Shown: positions 7,510 through 14,312, numbered from the stretch's first letter. The stretch is DNA of 15,354 nt from Ruminococcus flavefaciens (GCA_002350065.1 DEDQ01000049.1:1525-16878); one strand, 5' to 3'. Made by a program: numbers and translations. The notes: generated by a model from the letters alone, not told the origin.

Positions 7510-8274
7510 ATGAATACGAACAGCTTTTCCGCAATGACCGTGAACGAGGTCAGCAGGCTGACAGGGCTCAGTGTGCGCACACTGCAATATTACGACAAAA
7601 TAGGGCTCCTGCCGCCGAGCGGCTACACGGAGGCAGGCTACCGGCTGTATGACGATACAGCGCTGAAAAAGCTCCAGCAGATAATGCTGTTCCGCGAGCT
7701 GGAATTTCCGCTCAAGGAAATAAAAGAGATAGTGTCAAGACCCGATTTCGACGGAGTTAAGGCTCTCGAGCAGCAGATAGAGCTTCTGAAGCTCCGGCGC
7801 GAGCATCTCGACAGCCTCATAGCTTTCGCCACAGGAATAAAACTTTTAGGAGTTGATTACGCTATGAACAGAAGCAAATCAGATTTTTCAGCATTCGACA
7901 AAAGCAAACTCGATGATTATACTAAACGCGCTAAGGAACAGTGGGGAAATTCTGCTGAATACAAAGAATTTGAGGAAAAAGCGAAAAGCCGTTCAGCCTC
8001 AGATGATGAAAGGCTCGCCCTTGAAACTATGTCGCTTTTCAAAGAATTCGGCAATATGCGCAGCCTTGACCCCTCCGACGGCATAGTGCAGGCTCAGGTG
8101 AAGAAATTGCAGTCGTTTTTCTGCGAGAATTTTTATACCTGCACAAACGAGATACTCCGCGGTCTCGGAGAAATGTATGCAGGCGGCGGAGAATTCACCG
8201 AAAGCATCGACAATGCAGGCGGCAAGGGCACTGCCGCTTTTGTCCACAAGGCAATTGAAATATACTGCAAATAA
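7510..8274 (+). CDS. MerR-family regulator with TipAS effector-binding domain
   Basis: 254 residues. The N-terminal part (about 9-77) is a MerR winged helix-turn-helix: MTVNEVSRLTGLSVRTLQYYDKIGLL followed by GYRLYDDTALKKLQQI (each given as key blocks), then a dimerisation coiled coil to about residue 110. The C-terminal part (about 133-254) matches the TipAS domain: KEQWGNSAEYKEFEEK, the spaced helices around QSFFCENFYTC, and LRGLGEMY near the end. TipAS domains in TipAL and Mta bind structurally diverse small molecules such as thiopeptides and turn on transcription. AAGGAGG lies nine bases before the ATG. The upstream promoter has the MerR spacing and operator. No efflux gene is adjacent, so the regulon may be elsewhere or limited to itself. 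GH95 is divergent, but the operator does not overlap its promoter. The effector is unknown. Confidence 0.9.
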   Translation: MNTNSFSAMTVNEVSRLTGLSVRTLQYYDKIGLLPPSGYTEAGYRLYDDTALKKLQQIMLFRELEFPLKEIKEIVSRPDFDGVKALEQQIELLKLRREHLDSLIAFATGIKLLGVDYAMNRSKSDFSAFDKSKLDDYTKRAKEQWGNSAEYKEFEEKAKSRSASDDERLALETMSLFKEFGNMRSLDPSDGIVQAQVKKLQSFFCENFYTCTNEILRGLGEMYAGGGEFTESIDNAGGKGTAAFVHKAIEIYCK

Positions 8275-8275
8275 A

Positions 8276-8309
8276 AATATCCCCTCTGTATATACACAGA
8301 GGGGATATT
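8276..8309. terminator. Strong hairpin after the MerR gene
   Basis: A perfect 14-bp stem (8276-8289 with 8296-8309, core CCCCTCTGT) and six-base loop begins one base after the MerR stop codon. On the plus strand the bases after it are only moderately T-rich (TTCGCTTGTT). On the minus strand it is followed by TTTTTATTT. It should end merR transcription and may also stop antisense transcription entering from the right. Confidence 0.75.
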
Positions 8310-8344
8310 CGCTTGTTAATAATGTGTAAAAGTTTTGAATAGCA

Positions 8345-8373
8345 TTGACTTTTGTTTGTATGTATGATACAAT
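8345..8373 (+). promoter_or_regulatory. Promoter of the McrBC-like operon
   Basis: TTGACT (8345-8350) and TACAAT (8368-8373) are 17 bases apart. The predicted transcription start near 8380 leaves a leader of about 30 bases before the ATG at 8410. It argues against the upstream in-frame TTG at 8389, which would have almost no leader. No operator is evident, so expression may be constitutive. Confidence 0.75.
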
Positions 8374-8409
8374 TAGCGTAGGATATTATTGGAAAGGCAG
8401 TCTAATAAA

Positions 8410-10161
8410 ATGGATAAAACGATAATTATTAATGAACTTAGACGTAAAAACGAGATCCTTCCTAACGAATTTGACGGAACATACCGCTCTGTACGCAAAG
8501 CGCTCGAATACTATGCAAAGCTGAAAAAGACCTCGCTCATCGACCATAACGACCTCGCTCTGCTGTATTACCTGTCGCTCGGCATATGGAAAAACGAAAA
8601 AAACGAACGCAAACAGTATATTCAGAAAACACACCTGCTCCACAACGACAAGCTCCTCCTCGAGACCCACCTCGCCAAAATATGGAGCGGCGAAGCCCGG
8701 AGCTTATTCTGTCATGCCGCCGGAGAACAGGAAGAAGCTTTCCTCACTGCTCCGGTATCGCTCAGGGATTCGGCTAAAAAGTCCGAGCCTGTACAGTTTT
8801 TCTTCAAGCTGTGCATCAACATTCTTGACGTCGAAAATGACAGTGTACTCTTCGAGACAGTCCAGAAAATGCTCAGCTCGCAGATAAAGACCTCGGGTAT
8901 CCCGGTCTATATCATTTCGAGGATACTGCATTGCCTGAAGCCGTTCACATTCCCCATAATCGGCGAGATAGAGACAAATTCTCTCGTTATACGTTCACTC
9001 GGGCTCGACCTCGGCAACATCGACGACCTGTCGCAGTATGTCCCCAACTGCCGCAAGATAATAGAGTTCCGCGACAAGAATTTCAAATTCAAGAATATGC
9101 GCGTTTTCGACGTTTTATCGTGGGAAATGCTCAACACTCAGGAAGAAACCTCACAGTCGGCTATGACGTTCTCGGAGCACAAGCTCAGGAACTTCAAGCC
9201 CTCGCTGAACCAGATACTATACGGACCTCCCGGAACCGGCAAGACCTACAACATCGTGAAATATGCCGTCGAGCTCATCGAGGGCAAGAGGACTGCCGAT
9301 GACGAGCCTTATTCTTCCATAAGGGCACGCTTCGACAAGTATACCGATTCGGGTCAGATAAAGTTCACGACCTTCCACCAGTCTCTCAGCTACGAGGAAT
9401 TCGTCGAGGGAATCCGCCCCGTTGTAGTCGACAAGACCGGTAAGGATACCAACATCGCCCACGGTGATACTACTGTAATTTACCGCCCGTACAACGGCGT
9501 TTTCAAGTCGCTGTGCGAGAAGGCTTCAAAGAGTCCGAACATGAGATTCGTGGCTGTCATCGACGAGATAAACCGAGGAAACATTTCACGTATATTCGGC
9601 GAGCTCATCACGCTTATCGAGGAATCAAAGCGCGGAACATCGGTTATCCTACCGTATTCGCAGACCGAATTCACAGTTCCGGACAACCTCTATATCCTCG
9701 GAACTATGAATACTGCCGACCGCTCTATTGCCATGCTCGATACCGCCCTCAGAAGAAGATTCGACTTCACTGAGATGATGCCTGTTCCGGCTCTGCTCGG
9801 AGACTGCGAAGGCGTTGACCTGTGCGAGCTCCTTACTGCTCTCAACGAACGCATCGAGTATTACTACGACCGCGAACACGCTATCGGTCATGCTTATTTC
9901 ATGAACAGCGACGGATGCATAAAAAATCTCGACGAGCTAAGAGCTGTGTTCTCGACAAAGATAATCCCGCTTTTGCAGGAGTATTTCTTCGATGACTACG
10001 AGAGGATAAAACTCGTGCTCAACGACGAGAATACCTTCGTAGAGTGTATCACTCCCAAGTATATCAAGCATTTCGATTCGGGACAGAAGCTCTATCGCCT
10101 CGGAAATCCCCTTAACTGGAGCAAAGAGCACTTCATTAACATCTACAGCGATATTTCTTGA
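8410..10161 (+). CDS. mcrB: McrB-like AAA+ NTPase
   Basis: 583 residues from the ATG at 8410; a GAAAGG ribosome site lies about 13 bases upstream, slightly far. The C-terminal AAA+ domain (about 262-583) shows Walker A GPPGTGKT (272-279), the McrB-typical block FTTFHQSLSYEEFVEGIRPV, Walker B with DEINRGN (385-391), the McrB signature MNTADRS (433-439) and the RRRF arginine finger region (448-451). McrB forms a GTP-driven hexameric motor that recognises modified DNA and works with McrC. The N-terminal 265 residues, which should set DNA specificity, are not the short E. coli McrB DNA-binding domain and are not recognised. They include a conserved-looking stretch around SRILHCLKPFTFPIIGE. It is first in a two-gene operon, 15 bases before mcrC. 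Motor identity is firm; the modification recognised is unknown. Confidence 0.9.
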   Translation: MDKTIIINELRRKNEILPNEFDGTYRSVRKALEYYAKLKKTSLIDHNDLALLYYLSLGIWKNEKNERKQYIQKTHLLHNDKLLLETHLAKIWSGEARSLFCHAAGEQEEAFLTAPVSLRDSAKKSEPVQFFFKLCINILDVENDSVLFETVQKMLSSQIKTSGIPVYIISRILHCLKPFTFPIIGEIETNSLVIRSLGLDLGNIDDLSQYVPNCRKIIEFRDKNFKFKNMRVFDVLSWEMLNTQEETSQSAMTFSEHKLRNFKPSLNQILYGPPGTGKTYNIVKYAVELIEGKRTADDEPYSSIRARFDKYTDSGQIKFTTFHQSLSYEEFVEGIRPVVVDKTGKDTNIAHGDTTVIYRPYNGVFKSLCEKASKSPNMRFVAVIDEINRGNISRIFGELITLIEESKRGTSVILPYSQTEFTVPDNLYILGTMNTADRSIAMLDTALRRRFDFTEMMPVPALLGDCEGVDLCELLTALNERIEYYYDREHAIGHAYFMNSDGCIKNLDELRAVFSTKIIPLLQEYFFDDYERIKLVLNDENTFVECITPKYIKHFDSGQKLYRLGNPLNWSKEHFINIYSDIS

Positions 10162-10176
10162 TGAACGGAGAATACA

Positions 10177-11022
10177 ATGTATACCAGACACATTTGCGTA
10201 AAAGCCAATGAAAGGATAGCGGAAATTTCTCCCGAAAACACCGAGCTTGCAAAAATGCTCGGCGAATTCGCCGATGTGTGCGAAGCTGACGGAAAAAAAG
10301 CCGTTACGCTCGAACGCAAAAAAGGCTCTGAATACTTCATGGCTGGTTCTTACTGCGGATTCGCCTGTCTCAGCGACGGCACTCTCCTCGAGATACTGCC
10401 TCCGGTAAAAGGCGGAGCCGCGAATGCGAGAAGGGTCCTCGGTGCGGAGTTCTGCAAACGATGCGGCTACAAATTTGACCCGTCAGTTTTCGGCGAGGGC
10501 ATGAACTTCATGGAGTATGTCATCTCCGTTTTTGCCGGCGAGACCACGAAAATAATCAAAAGCGGAGTTCTTTCCGCATACGCAAGCCGCGAGGAGAATC
10601 TGACCTCGGTGCAGGGAACTATCCTGTTCTCCGAGAATATCCGCCGGAATCTCGTCCACCGCGAACGCGTTTACGTCCGGCATGACGTTTTCACTCCCGA
10701 CCGCGCGGAAAACCGCATCATCAAAGCCGCAGCCGCAAAGTTCGTCAAGCTGACTGCAAGCTCACACAGCTCACATCAGCTTATGGAGGCGCTGTCATAC
10801 CTCGACGAGGTGCGTGTTCCTTTCAACATCACCGCAGAATTCAGCAAATGCGTGAATACCCGCAATACAAAAAAGTACAGCACTATCCTCAGCATTTGCA
10901 GAATGCTCTTCGACAAGGACGCGGGAACTGCTTTTTCCGGAAAGTACATCTCGTGTGCGCAGTTTTATAAAATGAACCCGCCAAAGCCGGAACACAAGCA
11001 TTCCGGCAAGGGCAGAAAGTAA
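10177..11022 (+). CDS. mcrC: McrC-like subunit lacking the C-terminal nuclease domain
   Basis: 281 residues; ATG at 10177 with GGAG seven bases upstream. The middle region is clearly McrC: VQGTILFSENIRRN (145-158), DVFTPDRAENRIIK (170-183) and RNTKKYSTILSICRML (229-244), matching the E. coli McrC stretches around GRIEF and NEDTLANRIIK. In E. coli McrC (348 residues) and longer homologues, this is followed by a PD-(D/E)xK nuclease with a D...DAK motif. Here the protein ends just after 'AQFYKMN', with a basic tail rich in Pro, Lys and His from residue 268. Neither the acidic residues nor the DxK are present. The next 60 bases hold only a terminator, so no frameshifted remnant is possible. It should still contact and stimulate McrB, but cleavage by this protein is not expected. 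It could be degenerate, or part of a system with another effector. Confidence 0.85.
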   Translation: MYTRHICVKANERIAEISPENTELAKMLGEFADVCEADGKKAVTLERKKGSEYFMAGSYCGFACLSDGTLLEILPPVKGGAANARRVLGAEFCKRCGYKFDPSVFGEGMNFMEYVISVFAGETTKIIKSGVLSAYASREENLTSVQGTILFSENIRRNLVHRERVYVRHDVFTPDRAENRIIKAAAAKFVKLTASSHSSHQLMEALSYLDEVRVPFNITAEFSKCVNTRNTKKYSTILSICRMLFDKDAGTAFSGKYISCAQFYKMNPPKPEHKHSGKGRK

Positions 11023-11024
11023 AG

Positions 11025-11074
11025 ACAAAGCCGCCGGAATGGATAACAAATGTTATCCATTCCGGCGGCTTTGT
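11025..11074. terminator. Bidirectional terminator between convergent mcrC and esterase genes
   Basis: A perfect 24-bp inverted repeat (11025-11048 with 11051-11074) has two bases between the arms. The core is GC-rich (GCCGCCGGAA) and the outer ends are ACAAAG/CTTTGT, giving short T runs at the end of the stem in both directions. It starts two bases after the mcrC stop and ends seven bases before the esterase stop, so it can serve both genes. Confidence 0.9.
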
Positions 11075-11081
11075 GCGTGAT

Positions 11082-12683
11082 TTATATATCCGTTCTGAAT
11101 ATGAATCTTATGAAATTGTACATCAGCGGTATTACTGTACTGCTGTCGTGACCGCCTCCCGGAACGGAGATATAGATATTATCGGTGCCGTGCTGGGTGA
11201 AGAGGTCGCTGTACTGCTTGGGGTAATCGTTTACCATGCCGTCGTTCGTTCCTCCGGCTATCATCAGTATATACGGAGAGTATGGCGGGTCGATGCGCAT
11301 ATCGTCCTTGCTCATGACTCCGGGGTGGTTCATGAACTGGTCACGCGTCGGGAATATTCCCGGAGCAGGCGCTCCGCCGCCGATATATCCTACCTTGTCG
11401 CAGCACTTTATGCCGATGTAGAGCGATTCTCTTCCGCCCATTGAGAAGCCTGCGACTGCAGTGTTTTCACGTCCTGTTTTAACGGGATAGTGCGACTCGA
11501 TATAGGGCATGAGGCTGTCGGGGAGGTCCTCGACGAAATTATCGTAGCCGGGAACGTCAGCCTGACCGTTTCCGGTCTGCTTTTCGTGCTGAGGGTCGGT
11601 ATACTGGTTCGTGAAGACGATTATCATCGGCACGGCTTCGCCGCTCTTGATGAGATTTGTCGCTATCTCACGGACTCCCATGCCGTTGACCATTGAGCCC
11701 TCGTCGCCGCCGTAGCCGTGGTTCACGTAGAGAACAGGGTACTGCTCATTCGGGTCGTATCCGGGCGGGAGCCATACGTTTGCGCCCTTGTTGCGGTTCG
11801 CCTTCTTCGAGAAATACGTGATGTGCTCAACTCCGCCCTCTGCCTTTGCAAGCGCAGATGAGGGAACAGTCGCTGTTACCATGCTGCGTATCCTGTCCAT
11901 ATAGTCCTCGGGAGGCAGTGTGGTATCCTTTTCAAATTCGCTTCTCTGACCGAGTATGAACTCCGCTATCTGGACTGTATCCGCGACAGTATACTTCCTG
12001 TCGCCGTTGACATCGGCAGCCTTGGAAGCTGCTCCTGACAGACCGTCGGTGAGTCCCTTTCTGAGCATGGGCATATCAAAGACGTCGATATATCCGTCGC
12101 AGTTGACGTCTCCGGGAGTGATGACTACGGGCTTGGGACCGTCTATCTCAGTTCCCGCCTTTGCGATAATAGCTTCGTCTATGCTGAAATCACCTGTGCC
12201 GGACTCTGTCTCAACGTAGAGGATATGGTCGGTGCCGCTGGGGAGCGTGTAGTTCGGGTCAGCAAGCTGTATGTAATCGCCGTAGGAATTGCCGTCAGCA
12301 AGGTGGTCGTAAACAGTCTTGCCGGAAGCATCCGTGTACTGGAGAGAGAGCATCATCTTGCCCGAGCCCGCAGCGGCAACGCTGAAGCTGTAGGTCTCTC
12401 CGGCTTTGTATATATCCGGATCGAGCGCTTTCATGGCTCCGTGCCATTCGCTCTTTCTGCCGGTAACAGCGAGAGCCTTACTGCCTGCGTAGGCGTTTCC
12501 GGCAGTCGCAGCGGAAGCTCCGCCTCTGCCCTCCCAGCCGTCAGTTCCGCTTTCAAATGTATCGTGGCAGTAGAGATCGCTCTCGTCCGGAGCTCCCGAA
12601 GCGCAGAACGTTCCCGAAGCCGCTGTGAGAGCTGCCGTTCCCGCGAGCATTCCCGCGATAACAGACTTGAAAATTTTCCTCAT
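11082..12683 (-). CDS. Secreted dockerin-containing CE1 esterase (acetyl xylan or feruloyl esterase type)
   Basis: 533 residues. Residues 1-29 are a signal peptide (MRKIFKSVIAGMLAGTAALT, then small residues). Residues about 38-180 form a CBM22/CBM4-like module (HDTFESGTDGWEGRGG start). A type I dockerin (about 189-246) has two calcium loops: D192-N194-D196-D203 in GDVNCDGYIDVFD and D224-N226-D228-D235 in ADVNGDRKYTVAD. An alpha/beta-hydrolase CE1 esterase (about 262-533) has nucleophile S414 in GFSMGG, probable acid D481 in GGTND and base H512 in GGGHDSS. It should attach to a cohesin scaffold and remove acetyl or feruloyl groups from xylan. The ATG follows GAGGAGG seven bases upstream. It has its own promoter and is a single-gene unit. 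The dockerin sits internally rather than at the end. Exact ester specificity cannot be read. Confidence 0.92.
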   Translation of the reverse strand: MRKIFKSVIAGMLAGTAALTAASGTFCASGAPDESDLYCHDTFESGTDGWEGRGGASAATAGNAYAGSKALAVTGRKSEWHGAMKALDPDIYKAGETYSFSVAAAGSGKMMLSLQYTDASGKTVYDHLADGNSYGDYIQLADPNYTLPSGTDHILYVETESGTGDFSIDEAIIAKAGTEIDGPKPVVITPGDVNCDGYIDVFDMPMLRKGLTDGLSGAASKAADVNGDRKYTVADTVQIAEFILGQRSEFEKDTTLPPEDYMDRIRSMVTATVPSSALAKAEGGVEHITYFSKKANRNKGANVWLPPGYDPNEQYPVLYVNHGYGGDEGSMVNGMGVREIATNLIKSGEAVPMIIVFTNQYTDPQHEKQTGNGQADVPGYDNFVEDLPDSLMPYIESHYPVKTGRENTAVAGFSMGGRESLYIGIKCCDKVGYIGGGAPAPGIFPTRDQFMNHPGVMSKDDMRIDPPYSPYILMIAGGTNDGMVNDYPKQYSDLFTQHGTDNIYISVPGGGHDSSTVIPLMYNFIRFIFRTDI

Positions 12684-12719
12684 TTTGATTCCTCCTCAGG
12701 TGAAATATTATCCAATACT

Positions 12720-12771
12720 ATCATATACCATATCCGCAGATTTTTCAACTCACTTTCTTACGTTGAAAGTG
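12720..12771 (-). promoter_or_regulatory. Promoter and operator-like repeats upstream of the esterase
   Basis: On the minus strand, TTGAAA (12748-12743) and TATGAT (12725-12720) are 17 bases apart. Two overlapping inverted repeats lie at and above the -35: TTTCAAC (12743-12749) with GTTGAAA (12762-12768), and CACTTTC (12751-12757) with GAAAGTG (12765-12771). They could bind a regulator of the esterase gene. The repeats are visible; regulation is an inference. Confidence 0.6.
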
Positions 12772-12829
12772 GAGAATCTGCTTCCGTTTTTTACGAAAGG
12801 GCTCCTATCGCTTTTGAAATTAAAACATT

Positions 12830-12855
12830 AAGACCGCAGGACCAGCTGCGGTCTT
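12830..12855 (-). terminator. Hairpin terminator of the 65-residue protein gene
   Basis: A 10-bp stem, AAGACCGCAG (12830-12839) with CTGCGGTCTT (12846-12855), has a six-base loop and lies 13 bases past the stop codon of the small gene. The following minus-strand bases are AT-rich (AATGTTTTAATTT) but not a clean T run. The same stem recurs at 14275-14300. Confidence 0.65.
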
Positions 12856-12868
12856 GTTTCATTGTTAT

Positions 12869-13066
12869 TCATTTCCATATACTCGATTTTTTCGGATCCT
12901 CACGCATATCAATCGTCTTTTCATGTACGACCGTGTCGTCACATCTGCACTGACGGATAACGCATTTCTCAGCATTTTTATCGTCTTTAGTGATGTTTCC
13001 GTCTTTGTCGAAATACAATATCTCAAAATAGGCTTTGCCTATTCGTGAAGGGTCATAGATCCTCAT
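12869..13066 (-). CDS. Small uncharacterised protein (65 aa) with a Cys cluster
   Basis: 65 residues, not recognised. Coding is supported by a strong ribosome site (GAGGAGG, six bases before the ATG at 13066), a good promoter at 13127-13155 and a hairpin after the stop. The protein is charged and soluble, with no membrane segment. It contains YFDKDGNITKDD (about 18-29), which looks like a calcium-loop or beta-hairpin sequence, and then C35, C40 and C42 with H48, which could bind a metal but do not match a known zinc motif. It is transcribed divergently from the membrane protein gene at 13337. The esterase downstream has its own promoter, so this is probably a single-gene unit. Function unknown. 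Confidence 0.7.
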   Translation of the reverse strand: MRIYDPSRIGKAYFEILYFDKDGNITKDDKNAEKCVIRQCRCDDTVVHEKTIDMREDPKKSSIWK

Positions 13067-13126
13067 TCCAATCCTCCTCGATCATCATTTTTCATTGGTT
13101 TCCGCTGAACAGGTCTTTTTTTATAA

Positions 13127-13155
13127 AGTATACCACACTTTTCCTGCATAATCAA
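13127..13155 (-). promoter_or_regulatory. Promoter for the 65-residue protein gene
   Basis: On the minus strand, TTGATT (13155-13150) and TATACT (13132-13127) are 17 bases apart. The predicted start near 13120 gives a leader of about 54 bases. Confidence 0.7.
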
Positions 13156-13201
13156 TGGGTAAAGCAAAATAAATCCGATTTTTCCATATCTTCTTGACAG
13201 A

Positions 13202-13286
13202 GCTCCGGAATTTGCGGCTGTGTCTTTCCAACAGGTAAATAAAACGTCCGCTGTATTTATTCGGCTCAACAGTTGCAATCCGGAGC
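13202..13286. repeat. Imperfect long inverted repeat between divergent promoters
   Basis: Outer arms GCTCCGGA (13202-13209) and TCCGGAGC (13279-13286) are perfectly complementary. Pairing continues inward with single-base bulges (TT, GC, then GGCTGT at 13216-13221 with ACAGTT at 13269-13274 including two G-T pairs), and a further AATAAA/TTTATT pair lies inside. The right arm overlaps the -35 box of the plus-strand promoter. It is outside both predicted transcripts, so it may act as DNA or belong to an unseen RNA. The 13067-13336 gap otherwise holds only the two promoters. Confidence 0.5.
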
Positions 13287-13301
13287 GAAAAGTGTTATAC
13301 T
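13273..13301 (+). promoter_or_regulatory. Extended -10 promoter for the HPP-like membrane protein gene
   Basis: TTGCAA (13273-13278) and TATACT (13296-13301) are 17 bases apart, with TG one base before the -10 (extended -10). The predicted start near 13308 leaves about 29 bases before the TTG start codon at 13337. Confidence 0.7.
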
Positions 13302-13336
13302 ATACCTTGTGATCCTACATAGAAAAGGTGACTTTA

Positions 13337-14290
13337 TTGCAAATATTAAGAAAAATGCTCCCTGTGGCACTGTCGATCGCACTGGCAACGGGCATGGTGG
13401 CTGCATCTGAGCTTTTACACGATAAAGAGGTAATATTTCCGGAAATAACGGCTGTCGCGATAGGAGCTCTCACCGCTCCGAAGCAGTCATGGAACGCATC
13501 AAGGACAAGACTGCTGCTGACTATAACCGCAGCGGCAATTATCGGCGTAGGACTGGTATTTGTACCGCTCCCGCCCGTTATAAAGATACCGCTTGCCATG
13601 ATGTGCGCAGCAGCTTGCGTGACAGCGTCAAAAACGGAGTTCCTGCCCGCAGTATCAGCCTGCGTGCTGCCCGTGCTGCTGGGGACGAAAAGTCCCGTCT
13701 ATATAGGCTCGGTAGTCGTTATGACCTCGCTGATTCTCCTTGCACAGATGATACTTGAAAAATGCGGCTTGCGCGAGAAAAACGTATTCACTCCCGTACA
13801 GCCCGATAAGCAGCTGTTTACGCTGCGGATAAGACAAATAGCCGCGGCAGGCATCATCTGCATTATACCCGCGCTGACAAGAGAGATATTTTTCATAGCT
13901 CCTCCGCTCATCGTAGCTTTTTTCGAGATGTCAAAGCCGCACAGCAAGCTGCTGAAGCGGTCACCGCAGGCTGTTTCGCTTATGCTCCTCGCCTCGGTCG
14001 CCGGAGTCCTCTCTCGCTTTCTCATCACAGAAAAGCTTGGACTTCCGCTTGCAGCTTCAGCTGCCATATCATGCACAGTGATGCTCATCGCCGTGTGCAG
14101 GGTCAAGCTCTATTTTCCACCCTGCGGAGCGATAGCCACTCTGCCTTTCATCATACCCGAGGGAGCTCTGCTGAGATTCCCGTTCGAGATAGCGGCAGGC
14201 TCACTTATCTTCATCACCGCAGCATTTGCGCTTTCAAAGCAGCGCCATATTGCTTTAAGAGTAAAGAGAATACTAAGACCGCAGAATTAA
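13337..14290 (+). CDS. Multi-pass membrane protein with two HPP-like halves
   Basis: 317 residues from TTG at 13337, preferred because AAAGGTG (13324-13330) lies six bases before it; a GTG at 13328 is an alternative with no ribosome site. It is highly hydrophobic with about eight or nine membrane segments. The two halves look alike. The first has FPEITAVAIGALTAPKQSW (34-52) and LPAVSACVLPVLLGT (103-117). The second has FFIAPPLIVAFFEMSKPHSK (185-204) and FPPCGAIATLPFIIP (260-274). The second half fits the pattern of the HPP membrane family (an 'APxxAS...P.s' strand, then an HPPxGA motif), with FPP in place of HPP. HPP proteins include plastid and cyanobacterial nitrite transporters. It is a single-gene unit with promoter and terminator. 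Membrane location is certain; HPP relationship and transport role are inferences. Confidence 0.8.
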   Translation: MQILRKMLPVALSIALATGMVAASELLHDKEVIFPEITAVAIGALTAPKQSWNASRTRLLLTITAAAIIGVGLVFVPLPPVIKIPLAMMCAAACVTASKTEFLPAVSACVLPVLLGTKSPVYIGSVVVMTSLILLAQMILEKCGLREKNVFTPVQPDKQLFTLRIRQIAAAGIICIIPALTREIFFIAPPLIVAFFEMSKPHSKLLKRSPQAVSLMLLASVAGVLSRFLITEKLGLPLAASAAISCTVMLIAVCRVKLYFPPCGAIATLPFIIPEGALLRFPFEIAAGSLIFITAAFALSKQRHIALRVKRILRPQN

Positions 14291-14312
14291 CTGCGGTCTT
14301 TCTTATTTATCA
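14275..14312 (+). terminator. Terminator of the membrane protein gene with the stop codon in its loop
   Basis: Stem AAGACCGCAG (14275-14284) and CTGCGGTCTT (14291-14300), loop AATTAA (14285-14290), then TTTCTTATTT. The TAA stop codon at 14288-14290 lies inside the loop. It faces the convergent GyrI-like gene, which ends at 14372 without a terminator of its own, so it may work in both directions. Confidence 0.85.

Noticed and set aside
8389..8409. Upstream TTG start for the McrB gene
   Set aside because: The predicted transcription start is about nine bases before it, leaving no room for a ribosome site; the ATG at 8410 fits better.
13194..13222. Perfect TTGACA at 13194-13199 as a third promoter on the plus strand
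   Set aside because: No acceptable -10 box occurs 16 to 18 bases downstream (the sequence there is GCTGTGTC).
13063..13278. 71-codon minus-strand open frame just before the 65-residue gene
   Set aside because: It begins with TTG without a ribosome site, runs across the palindrome and across the promoter and ribosome site of the small gene, and its protein resembles nothing. It is intergenic DNA.
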